Positions 49,515-60,274 of a stretch of DNA of 64,000 bases are shown here, piece by piece. Numbering within the stretch: position 1 is the first letter of the stretch; every line of letters starts with the position of its first letter. The DNA comes from Pomphorhynchus laevis (Eukaryota; Acanthocephala; Palaeacanthocephala; Echinorhynchida; Pomphorhynchidae): the NCBI GenBank assembly GCA_012934845.2, contig WNNJ02002241.1, positions 186,001 to 250,000 of the forward strand, given 5' to 3'. A program made the translations under genes and the position numbers. The notes under the pieces were generated by a model. That model had not been told where the DNA came from, did not search any database, and worked only from the letters and a program-made list of their open reading frames with translations.

Positions 49515-50389
49515 CTTAATAAGTTTAATTTTAGTTATATTTCAGTTATTATTAAGTCTTGTACATAAATACTTTGAGTATATACTCAAATATACTTTGA
49601 GTCGACGTAAACCAGCCACTTCATATTATTCAATATTGTAGTCATTAATAAGGAATTTATAGGCTTCAAAAGTATAAATGCATTAATGTTTTTAATATTG
49701 AACAATTTAACAACAGAATAAAGAATTAAATAGTCCTGTATCTTAGGGGCTAGTGTTTTCCGAGGCTCGTTAGAATTAATGATTGTCATTTAGATAATTA
49801 AGAGTATACTTTTCAATCATATGGATGGCTTGCCTGTTGACTGTCTAATAGCAAAGTATATTGAGTGTATATATACTAAGAAATATTACGTACGACATGT
49901 ATATTGTTGGAAAACGTTTCATCATGCATATCAGGGATATATAAGATAACTATATGCACTATGTAGGACTGGTTAGGAAGGAGCAAACTACTATAATATA
50001 AAAGGTAATTTTGAAATCAATATTATAATTACTAAATCTAAATTAGTCTTAATCACTTCATTAAATATTAATTTAATAAGATTCATAGTAGTGATTATAA
50101 TGTACGTCTTAGCCGTATTGGAATGCTGTCGGTACATTAGAGGTTTATATCTTTGGAAATGCTTCGTCTATGGTACATGTCGAATGGTGCGAGGGTTATC
50201 CCTATGATGTATTCACTAGTCGGATAGGTAGGTTGCGCGAAATAGTAGAGTTTTGTAAAAATCTCGATTTGGCAGATTACCGAAAATATTTAGATTGTCG
50301 AGGATTTAAGCTTTAGCACTTTCAAATCACGATGCTACAAAGTGATACGCGAACAATGTAGCCATTCAGCAGCTCTACTGTACTATCCT
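49515..50389. other. Unannotated stretch
   Basis: No gene. 50100-50390 is less AT-rich and may be the degraded far end of the neighbouring LINE. Confidence 0.4.
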
Positions 50390-52480
50390 ATTAAGCTACG
50401 ATCCATTGATGGACTATTTGATTTTTGTTTTTGTTTTGACTCTGCCTAAATAGTCTTTTGGCTTTGGCATGTATTTGAATAAATAAATAATGAGATTCAC
50501 GGGAGAGTAAAAATAAAAATGGCTGATCGGGAAAGGTCAAGAGAAGATAGATGTATTTAATGAGAGTTAATTTTGTAGAGGCGAAATAACGAGACAGTAA
50601 ACTGAAATTGATGACTAAGACGAAAAAGAATATGAATTGCAATGTTTCAAATACGTTGGAGAGGTAAATTGGTTATTTTATCGGAGTTAGCGAATGTGCT
50701 AGGACAATAGTCAATCTTGGGGGAAAGTAGGGTGAATATAAGAGTAGGGAATGCTCGAAAATCTATTAGTATATGAGTGCGTAGATCTATGTTAATACAA
50801 TAGGTCTATTTTAATGCAACTAGTTCAAGCTTGGAAATATTTAGGTGTGGAAATAGGTCGGTGTGATGCAGGCAGTGAGGCGTCTAAAAACGAGTTCTTA
50901 GGAAACGTCTGATAATGGCAGGTTTTTATTGACTTGGAAATAAACTATTTCGAAATAACGAATTAAAGCCAGTTGTAAGAAGGTAAGACATGACCGGAAG
51001 GAGGAATTTTAAAGCATGGATTGGCATATGATCTAATAGTGATGTAGAGATAGATGGTGACTGAAGAGTCGAGGAAAGATCTTTAGAAACTGGTAGAATA
51101 TATAAAAGTTCGGGAATTAAAATGCCTGTATATTATATTGAGGGGATTTGAGTGGATGAAAGATGTGAAATGAGTCAATAGTAAAGCAAGTAAATGACGA
51201 TACATTCAGAAAAAATTGTTTTTTTTTTCATATAGTCTTCGAATTTATAAAAGTTGCAAGTTTATTCCACTAGAAATGTACGTTTTTACAGGTAAGTAAG
51301 TGATAGAAATTTCATAATTGTGCAAGTGATAATTCGTCAGTAGACAATGAAATACAGTCTGTGTTGGTGAGAATAGTTAAGCAACATCAGTATATAGTGC
51401 ATAAAGTTGCAACTTATGACACGAATGCAAGTGAGAAACATTTATAAGAGATAATGAGCGTGGAAGATTGAGAGTAAGGGTAACGAGGAAGTGATCAGAA
51501 ATACCAGGATTGTAGATTGAGCATGATTGAAAAGTTCCAATGTGATCGGAAGCAGCAACTAGAGCAAGACTTCCACCTAGGACATGTGTATACGTAGTCA
51601 AAAGTACACGCTAGTTGTATTCGGCGATTATTGAAATACATTTTAAAATATCTGGGTTTGGGGAACGGTCAAATTCAATATTATAGTCACCAAAAACAAT
51701 GTTGGGTATAAAGAAGTATAAACTTGAAACATGATATCAGCAAGTTATGTGAAAGTTAAAGTGGAGGGTGAATATAATCCAGTGAGATATACAATAGCTA
51801 ATTTAAAAGATATGTGTGAGAAAATATTCGACAGAGAAATAATTTATAAATAGCTAGAGAGCACGAAAAATATATGTATTGACGAGGTGTAGATAACACC
51901 ATAATCAGTGTTTGAGGTGATTATTCAGAACCTTGATAACTTGCGCGATCGAGAAAGGAATAGTCAAGTGATCGAATGCACTTTATAAAAAGGTTTTTGA
52001 AATCAGTATGACATCATTAAGTAATGTAGATACATTCTTGAAATTGTTCTACGAATAAGTCAACTAATAGATCTGACTTGTATAAAATCGAGTGAGCACT
52101 AAGAATGCTAATACGGAAAGTGAATATTTCACTTTTGTATGATACATTAGAAGGTTTAGACGGTACAGTGGTCGCCAGCGCATTTTCAGAGATGAACGGA
52201 AACAAAAATTTCCCGAGATTTTCTTAAAAACAAGAGAAGATTCACTATCATTTGTGCGTTGCATTTTTCGGAGCGAACGAGTGAAAGTTAAGCAATTTGA
52301 TATTCGTGCAATGGATTTTCAGGAATGATATGCGAGATTTATATTGGCATGCAAAATTTATGTTTCATGCACCATAGTCTACGTTGAAGCAAATGAATGA
52401 CCGATAAAACAATCGGAAAATCAAAGAGATTGCGTTAAATAAGAATCAAAATGATTCTTTTGTCAATTTATCTAAATTTC
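50390..52480 (-). mobile_element. CR1/Jockey-like LINE remnant, copy D
   Basis: Read on the minus strand in fragments. At 52200-52040: TFRISILSAHSILYKSDLLV, matching the endonuclease start in 58447-57932. At 51700-51400: GDYNIEFDRSPNPDILK-type sequence, then YTHVLGGSLALVAASD and NPGISDHFLVTLTLNLPRS, the end of the AP-type endonuclease with its SDH motif. At 50990-50830: SLFPSQ, KPAI, and ASHRPISTPKYFQA, the start of the reverse transcriptase. Many stops and frame changes make it inactive. The limits are approximate. Confidence 0.65.
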
Positions 52481-53554
52481 TTGTAATTATACCAGATATG
52501 CGACTTGCTCTGCCACATATAATTCCAATATTTTTAGGTCGTTAAGTGCGCTAAGTGAAAATAATGAGTCCATATTGAGACAACTTAATCGCAAATCTTA
52601 AAGATTCCAGATCCCTTTCGAGGAACGTTGTCTCTTCAAACTTGTCAGCTTTATTTGATCTTGGTAAAAAGTAAAATATTGTTGAATAAGAGCCATAATA
52701 ATTCAGTGCCTAATTTATTAAAATTTTTGGCAATTATACTGAAAATGCGAGTTGTTTTATAGCATATAAAATCAGTATATTCCTAACGCTTAGTTATCTG
52801 AAAATACGACGCCCAAAACAACGATATGTGAACTATAGGAATTGGTTGAGAGTTGATAGAATATGTAGTCTTTGTGAACTTATGTGAATGCGATTTCATT
52901 GCACCGACAATTATAGTATTCATTTGTTAATGTTTGAGGATTATACAATAATTTGTTGGTAAAAATCGTTAAAGATACATTAATGTACCTTAAGATTATC
53001 GCATATATCGGAGTTTTAGAAAGCAGTAAGGACGTGTCTTACGTTCGTATTTATTGCTATACAGATTAAACACAATAACTTTCAAAGTAGACGAATTAAT
53101 GTATTTTCTCACTAATTTACGACAAAATAATTTTGTCATTACACGCTGCTGAGGAAAATAAACCGAAATGTGATTAATTTTCATTCATACGGATTACGTA
53201 TTTATATCAATTATTATATAGTAGATATTGTAATAAATGTATACCGTATCTTTACATAAGGCGTACGTTCAAACATAGGCTCTATGCTGGAATAAACTTT
53301 AACGTAGTAATTAGACAATTTTAAATTTCAAGTATAGTTCTAGTGATAATATGAATACAATCCTTAATAATGGTAAGAATGTGTGCTACTGAAATATCGG
53401 AATAAATAACATCTCATCACCTTCATTCATTACTAAATAAATTCTAATAATAAGGACAGTTAAGATGAATTCTTCTTCCGCTCTGCATCGAATATCTCCA
53501 GCTTAAACAGACCAAAGATAATATCGTAGTGATATCACAAATCCCATCCGTAAG
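52481..53554. other. Unannotated stretch
   Basis: No gene or element recognised. Confidence 0.45.
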
Positions 53555-53765
53555 GCATAAATCAAATCAGCTAACCGAGTCTACGTATTTAATATAATTA
53601 TAAAATAAACAAAACATAATAATGCTAAATCAAAATTTAATAATTAAATAATAAAATTAATAATTGTTTTTAGATTTTCTATAATTTAAATCAAGTTAAA
53701 ATAAAAAATTGAAATTTAAAATAAACGTCATTTTTATAAATAGACTAATAAATAACAGAAAGTTT
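53555..53765 (+). repeat. R1 repeat
   Basis: AATCAGCTAACCGAGTCTACG near 53563, the ATTTAATATAATTATAAAAT core variant, and ATAGACTAATAAATAACAGA near 53739. The final GGTTTCG part of the tail is absent. Confidence 0.7.
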
Positions 53766-55530
53766 GAATATATCACAATATATGTATTTAATCCAAACAT
53801 ATATTGTTCGGGCGATAGATACAACCTGGTGTATAACCGCAAATATAATGGAGGAACATTTCCAAGTTAACTTGGTCATGTTCATATATTTGTCCATCAT
53901 AATGTAACCAAACTACGAGACCGAACTACGCCGCTCTAAAACTTTGCTGTAATCAAGTGCTGGGTGGTGCTTATGAAATTTTCTAGTGTTCAAATTGCAT
54001 TAATAATTGTTTTAATTATTATCAATATACTTAGACACCAGCGTGACACTTTTAATTATAAAGACGAATCATTTTCATAAAACAAGTGAGAAAAATACAA
54101 ACAGATTGATGATGTTGGTAGTAATTTGTTGATAATAATAAATACGAAACTTTAATAACATATATTAAGGCATCTGATTACAAGGGCAGAGTAAATACAT
54201 AATTTCTCCAAAACGATTAAGTCATAAGAAGGTATGGAATATAAAATTCTTATCTATTAGACAGTTTTTATTTAGATTTTCGATATTACAAAACCAGCAT
54301 AAAGCATAGGCAGACGGACATTTCATCAATTTTAAGGATTATTTAGATCCCAGTTTATAAATGAATTTTGGTCTTATACAGAACGAATTTACTTTTATTA
54401 AGACACATGAGATTAAACAACATTGCAACTCTTTAATGTACGCATTATAGGGTTTGACCAAAAAAATTTAAAACAAATGCGAAAAATGCATAGACAACTG
54501 AAAATGAGGTGATTGATAAGGTTTTTGCGAGTCTAACTAAATTGATTTTGCAGAACATAATTGATTTAAAGCATGAATTATAAGGAAGCAATTATATTAA
54601 GCAACATTCTTTCGATACTTAATTGTTTCGTTCAAACATTTCGTTTCTTTTCGATTCATTTAATTATTTTTCCAATTCATTAATTTCTTTTCATTTATTT
54701 CCTATCAATTCATGTCTTAATCAATTTTTGTTTCAATCAATTCATCACATTTCGTTATTTAATTTATAGTATTATTTTTATATTAATTAAAAAACATGTA
54801 TTAATTAATATTTTTATTTAATATTTTAGTGTTTTGTAATTAATATGCGAGGTTCGATGGCAACATGAAGTTTTACTTTTGCAGTTTATTTGATATTATT
54901 TTTAAGTAACATTATGTATCTATAAAATGATGTAACAGTCACTTAATAATTTTTACATTTTACCAATTTTTTCTATTATTTACATAAATGGCTAAAGTTT
55001 ATTTCGCCAAAATTGCGATACATAAAAATGTTGAAAAATATTTCCAAGATAATCGCTTTGATTTTAATAGCGATAATTATTCAAATATTCCACGTTTTGT
55101 CGCGAATATCGTACTTTTACAATTAATATATCATTTAATGTTTTTAAGAGAGGATAAGTTACAATATCATCATTATTAAAATTCCTCAATTGTTAATAAA
55201 TAAACTTATTTTGGTTAAAAATATTATCTTGCGATGTTAATATCAGCAATTTCGGATAAGGAGGCTAACAACATTGTGATGGCAACCTACTTTCTCTCAC
55301 TGTCTGTCTAGAGCTGAAAGACACGAGTGCATATTGACATATATCATTTGGAGAGTCTTGATAATGGACCCCAGGAATATAGGATATCTTTCATTAGTCC
55401 GTACTCTTGAAACCATATCAACAATGGATTGGTTACGGCGTGGATGTGGATTCATGCTTGTTGTCATGAACTGATATAACAGCATTTTAATAACTAAAGA
55501 AAACAGTTCTAATTGTTCAGTCTGATTACA
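53766..55530. other. Unannotated stretch
   Basis: No confident gene. An open frame of 63 codons at 54988-55179 (plus, MAKVYFAKIAIHKNVEKYFQ start) has mixed composition but no recognised family. 55230-55450 resembles LINE-derived coding DNA on the minus strand but is too short to place. Confidence 0.4.
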
Positions 55531-56230
55531 TTCCAGATTATTCCTATCAGTTCCAGATTATTCCTCTCAGTTCCTTGTTATTTCTGTCAATTCCTTTTTA
55601 TTCCTGTCAGTTCCAGATTATTTTTCTTAGTTCAAGAGTAGTATTCTTAGCTCCCGATTATTCCTATCAGTTCCTTGCTATTCCTGTCACTTCCTTGTTA
55701 TTCCTGTCAGATCCTTTTTATTCCTGTCAGTTCCTTTTTATTCCTGTCAGTTCCAGATTATTCTTCTTAATTCAAGATTATTATTCTTAGCTCCCGATTA
55801 TTCCTATCAGTTCCTTGTTATTCCTGTCACTTCCTTGTTATTCCTGTCACTTCCTTGTTATTCCTGTCACTTCCTTGTTATTCCTGTCACTTTCTTGTTA
55901 TTCCTGTCACTTTCTTGTTATTCCTGTCACTTTCTTGTTATTCCTGTCACTTCCTTGTTATTCCTGTCACTTCCTTGTTATTCCTGTCACTTCCTTGTTA
56001 TTCCTGTCACTTCCTTGTTATTCCTGTCACTTCCTTGTTATTCCTGTCACTTCCTTGTTATTCCTGTCACTTCCTTGTTATTCCTGTCACTTCCTTGTTA
56101 TTCCTGTCACTTCCTTGTTATTCCTGTCACTTCCTTGTTATTCCTGTCACTTCCTTGTTATTCCTGTCAGTTCCTGATTATTCCTGTCAGTTCCAGATTA
56201 TTCTTGTTGGTTCCAGATTATTCCTGTCAG
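55531..56230 (+). repeat. 20-bp minisatellite, 35 units
   Basis: Unit TTCCTTGTTATTCCTGTCAC, exactly 20 bp, repeated without length change for 700 bp. Units 55811-56170 (18 copies) are almost identical, with three copies differing by one base; the outer units vary (TTCCAGATTA, TTCCTTTTTA). Because 20 is not a multiple of three and the unit contains no stop, frames 55815-56177, 55835-56260 and 55855-56304 are all open and encode the same 20-residue repeat. No gene is inferred. The array ends 81 bp before the LINE ORF1 start at 56311. Confidence 0.95.
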
Positions 56231-56310
56231 TTCCGCTTGCTACGCTCGCGAAAGAGTTAAACACGGATTTAAACTTATTACAAATTAGCTTAATCTCTCG
56301 ATAAAAGATC

Positions 56311-56826
56311 ATGCCTAGAAAAACTCGATATCAAATTATCTCTGTTCCTGACAACACATCTTTCACATTTGAATGCTTAGATGACTATACCAGTTTGAAA
56401 GTTGGATGTCATTGTAAAGACTGTGACGTATGGACTCTTGTTCGAGTTAAAATATCAGACCACTCGGTGTAACAACGTAAACCGCTTACATGTGGTTTTT
56501 GTTTATTAATACAACTTCTACAGCTATCATTTCCCTCTTCTGTCTCGCACACGACCACTCATACCGGTACTGTTTTTGGCGTTTCTCTCGATTCAACACC
56601 TAATTTCGCATCGTATAATATTATTCTTGAACCTACTTTCGCATACACTCCTCGTTCAACTACGGATAAAACTTCTATTCATCTTCATCATCCTAACATT
56701 GCAAACGGTAAAGCTTTCCATCTCGTACATCCTCTTTCCTATTCCTTCCCCTATATATACCTCTCATACTTCTTTCTTCTCTGCACGTACTCCTTACTGC
56801 ACCATCTCCGTATCAATTCTAAATAA
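56311..56826 (+). pseudogene. LINE ORF1-like zinc-finger protein
   Basis: Starts MPRKTRYQIISVPDNTSFTF and has CHCKDC (about residues 35-40) and, after one in-frame TAA at 56470, LTCGFC about 25 residues on: a C-x-C-x2-C...C-x2-C zinc-finger layout near the N-terminus, as in ORF1 of several CR1-type LINEs. After that comes a Ser/Thr/Pro-rich part. It ends at 56826; the continuation to 57031 is in another frame, with two 34-residue repeats (LNNLHPSVKIISSN and LNNLHSSVKIISSN). Apart from that one stop, the first 170 codons are open. Confidence 0.5.
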
Positions 56827-56842
56827 TTTACATCCTTCCGTC

Positions 56843-57107
56843 AAAATCATATCTAGTAACATATCCGATCAACTGATCCAACTCTCCACTCCTGTCACAC
56901 ATGCTCCAACCGTATCACTTCTCAATAATTTACATTCTTCCGTCAAAATCATCTCCAGTAACATCTTTGATCAACTGATTCAACTCTCCACTCCTGTCAC
57001 ACATTCTCCAACCTATCTTATTCTCCATTAAGCATTACTGTCATTTTCACCTCTACCTGCACTTCTGCCTCTACTCCTACCAGCTATGTATATCCACTAC
57101 TTCCAAG
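56843..57107 (+). repeat. Left arm of 265-bp inverted repeat
   Basis: Reverse complement of 58929-59191. The inner 110 bp (57000-57107 against 58929-59037) appear identical; the outer part differs at scattered positions. The arm is LINE ORF1-tail sequence. Confidence 0.9.
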
Positions 57108-57769
57108 AAGAATCGTCTGAAACGATACTTTCGTTTCGTCTGAAACTTCATCAGACGAAACGGGAAGGTGGAATAGCTCTGGGAGGGAAGTATAAAGAAA
57201 AGAGAGGGAACACGGGGCATATGGGTAGAAGGTAAAGTAAATTAGATATCTTATATTGTGGATAAGAAAAATCATCTGGATTTATGTTACAAGTGGTAGA
57301 TGATGGTGAAAGAATTGAGTTTATGTTTTCCAATGAGATTTAGACTTAAAGGAGGACTCGAGTTGATTTCACCAAAATAGAGTACGTTTAGTACGCATAA
57401 GAATGAAATCGGAACGGCGGAGAGAAAGGTAGGAAGCACTGAGAATTTAGTGAGTTGACAGAACGTTTAAGAAAGCGATTAAGCATATAAAAAGAGTGAC
57501 GGAGCTGATGCTTTAAAAGACTAAAGTCGGAATCGAACCAGAGGGAATGGCGTAAGCGCTGAAATGTCGTGGTCGACTAAGCAGAATGTGATTAAGATAG
57601 TCGTAAGTTCAAAATCAAACAAAATGCAGAGATCATTGGGAAAAAGATAGTTCAGTGGAAGTGAAAATAGTGAAGAATTAATTAAGGCTGCGCAGAGAAT
57701 GGAGATATCGAGAGGTTTCCAGGGTCGACTTGGAGTATCTAATGTTGGGGACTCAAATGAAGGATGGGA

Positions 57770-58447
57770 CGAGTCAGAGTGACAAGGAAATGATCGGACA
57801 AACCAGGATCAATAATTGACAAGGAGATATATACATTGAAGCAGTTGAGAACATCAATGATGTCGATAGAACTCACGAGAATATGAGTGGGACTTGTGGA
57901 AAATAATTTATAGTTAAAATCAGAAGATTAGTTAGAGTGATAGAGTCAGAGTTAGCCGGGCGATCATACAAATGTTAAAGTCACTGAAAAAAAGAAGTAG
58001 TATAAGACAATGAACAGTAAGAAGGATCTGCAATTTCGCTAAAGAACATACGTGAGGGACAGCTGAGCCTGGACGATATACAATCACAAGTTCGAGAGGG
58101 AAAACAGTTGATGGTCTAGATATGAGCAATTTGAACGAGGTGGAACGTATGTTAGTATTGATTTTACTCAGATACGTTGGGTGACGAGCAATGGCAACAA
58201 TACTGTCATGGTTAGAAACAGTAGATGTTGAAGAGACAATTGGACGAGCTGATTCAACTAGATAACAACCAGAGTGACGTGAACGACGAATAGCAAGATC
58301 GTCAGAATACCAGGATTCGGTAATGCCGAGAATATCGATAGACAATTGATCGAAGATATCAAGGAGCAGATCAGCTTTATAAAGAATGAGGCAAGTGTTG
58401 AAAAGACTAAGACGAAAAGTATGTTCAGGAGCGATATCGACTAGCAA
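57770..58447 (-). pseudogene. LINE AP-type endonuclease, partial
   Basis: 171 open codons at 58447-57932 contain TFRLSLFNTCLILYKADLLL, DQLSIDILGITESWYSDD (the catalytic Glu of the TEx(W) motif is present in ITESW), LVIVYRPGSA and FFSDFNI (in place of GDFN, so the Gly is lost). A further piece to 57770 carries PTHILV and GLSDHFLVTLT (catalytic Asp-His). In active elements this domain nicks the target DNA. Same family as 50390-52480. Confidence 0.75.
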
Positions 58448-58928
58448 AGAAGACTAGGGGAGAGGCGGGACGCCATCGGATTTTTGGCCTTGTGCGTACG
58501 AAGTGAAAATTTTCGTTTATTTGACAGTTTGATAGGGATAACTCGCCGCTTGTTTCACGTCGATGTTTATCTGCGAGCTGAATCGAGCTGCGTAATATCC
58601 GTAGGGGAGCAGCGAGGAAAGATACGACAAGTAAATGAAGTGATTAGAAGTTTAAAACGTTAGGATATTACTGATAAGGCATGTGAACTATGTCGGAATA
58701 CGATGGAGTGGAGGACTGAGATCATTGGATTTAGTCGATTTGTTTAAACGGATCAAAGATTCAGGAGCGATATTATTGATGATGGATGGATTATCATCAG
58801 AAATAATAGTTGCTAGGATATACCTGAAAGCAGATACATCATCATCGAGGCGAGATTGTGGAGAAGCAGATTCGGAAAGCTTTTAGTTAGATATGATAAT
58901 ACAGCGATCGCGCGAAGGAAAATAATTA

Positions 58929-59191
58929 CTTGGAAGTAGTGGATATACATAGCTGGTAGGAGTAGAGGCAGAAGTGCAGGTAGAGGTGAAAATGACAGTA
59001 ATGCTTAATGGAGAATAAGATAGGTTGGAGAATGTGTGACATGAGTGGAGTGTTGAATCGGTTGATCGGAGATGTTACTGGAGATGATTTTGACGAAAGT
59101 ATGTAAATTATTGAGAAGATACGGTTGGAGCATGTGTGACAGGAGTGGAGAGTTGAATCAGTTGATCGGAGATGTTACTAAAGATGATTTT
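58929..59191 (-). repeat. Right arm of 265-bp inverted repeat
   Basis: Partner of 56843-57107. On the minus strand it begins the inverted LINE segment; it ends three bases before a hairpin at the junction with the plus-strand reverse transcriptase. Confidence 0.9.
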
Positions 59192-59193
59192 TG

Positions 59194-59222
59194 GCTTTGT
59201 ATTAGTGATCCTAATACAAAGC
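59194..59222. repeat. Perfect hairpin at LINE inversion junction
   Basis: GCTTTGTATTAG and CTAATACAAAGC with a 5-nt spacer, exactly between the inverted segment and the plus-strand reverse-transcriptase segment. Confidence 0.85.
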
Positions 59223-60110
59223 TCCGTATTAGGCATCTTGCTTTTCTCACTTCTCGATGATTTGTCTTCTATTTCTCATACATTTATTTAACTTCCATGT
59301 TGTGCAATATGCTGATGACATTCTCATCTATGATTATGCACATGCTTATCGTATTCATGATCTTAGTGTTTCTCCTTCCATCTATCTCGCCTAAATTTTC
59401 AATCATATGTCTTCCCTTTATCTTTCTCTAAATCCTAATAAATCTAAAATAATGTAGATCTTTCCTCGAAGCATCGACTTAAAACCTCCCACCGTATGAT
59501 TAAATTCTACAATTCTTCCTATCGTTGATAATCTCGTTTTCCTAAGCTTCTATTTCGACAACCGACTTTCACTTAAATTTTTCGTTAGGGATAAAGTATG
59601 CTCATCTACCTTGATTCTCCGCACCCTTCGTCAAATTCGTAGATTGATTGATTTTCCTTCTTGTAAGATTCTCAAATAGCTGACTTAGTCTATCTCCAAA
59701 ATCACCTAAATCCACTCTTCGTCCCCTACAACGCATCGTCAACGCAACCGTCTGAATTATCCTCCGTCTTCGTAGTTTTGATCCTACATCCCCCATTTTG
59801 CTTCTCTCGATTTGCCTACCATTTATTCTCGTGCTCAAATTCATTTTCTTCTCGTTGCTTTCCGCCTTGTAACTTTTCATAACCCTTCCTTTCTCAGCCT
59901 TAATTTCTTTGACAATTCTCGTCCTGTCTACTGTTCCTTGCGTTCCCGTAATTCCATTATGTTACATGTCCCAAATTACTCCAACACATTTGGCTTTTGA
60001 TCCTTTTTTGTGACTGCTCCTCTCTCGTGGAATCATCTGCCCATTCATATATGCCAATCAACCTCCTTGCCATGATTCAAACGCCAAATTCGATCCCATT
60101 AAACAATTTA
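59205..60110 (+). mobile_element. CR1/Jockey-like LINE, 3' part (reverse transcriptase end)
   Basis: Plus strand, in fragments: SSVLGILLFSLLDDL (the QGSVLGPLLF block), VQYADDILIYDY (catalytic YADD) near 59300, LYLSLNPNKSKIM, DNRLSLKF, RTLRQIRRLIDF, and the C-terminal R-S-R-N...F-x-V-T-A-P-L-S-W-N-H-L-P pattern near 59950-60060. The last is the usual end of CR1/Jockey-type RT proteins. Several stops; inactive. An AATAAA lies near 60150. Confidence 0.75.
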
Positions 60111-60274
60111 AGTAATTGATCTGCTTTACTTTTTCTGTTTTTTATTTATAATAAATAAAGACTTTATTAAATACACCAAAATATAGCATGCAAGAATAAA
60201 AAAGGTAGGTCATAACCAACTTAGATAAAAAATGACAGAATTTTCCTTCGTTATTTTCATCTTCCCTTTCTCTT
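60111..60274. other. Tail-to-tail junction of two LINEs
   Basis: The 3' ends of the plus-strand element (to about 60110) and the minus-strand copy B (from 60275) face each other across AT-rich sequence with AATAAA on both strands. No clear A tail sets either boundary. Confidence 0.5.

Larger units (their letters stand above)
56240..57107 (+). mobile_element. CR1/Jockey-like LINE, 5' part
   Basis: Contains the ORF1-like frame at 56311-56826 and a following segment with a 102-bp internal duplication. It stops abruptly at 57107, where the sequence becomes the far end of the inverted segment 57108-59192. Confidence 0.65.
57108..59192 (-). mobile_element. CR1/Jockey-like LINE, inverted middle segment
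   Basis: Read on the minus strand from 59192 it gives the ORF1 tail, more ORF1 or spacer sequence (DNPSIINNIAPESLIRLNKS), the endonuclease (58447-57932 and onward, with PTHILVSSIDIIDV and DPGLSDHFLVTLT near 57860-57770) and the linker towards the reverse transcriptase, ending at 57108. It is flanked on both sides by plus-strand pieces of the same kind of element. Confidence 0.75.

Noticed and set aside
55531-56230. CRISPR-like array
   Set aside because: Units are contiguous with no spacers and the DNA is eukaryotic.
55815-56304. Three long overlapping plus-strand frames encoding a Leu/Phe/Cys-rich 20-residue repeat
   Set aside because: By-product of a stop-free 20-bp minisatellite; the same peptide appears in all frames.
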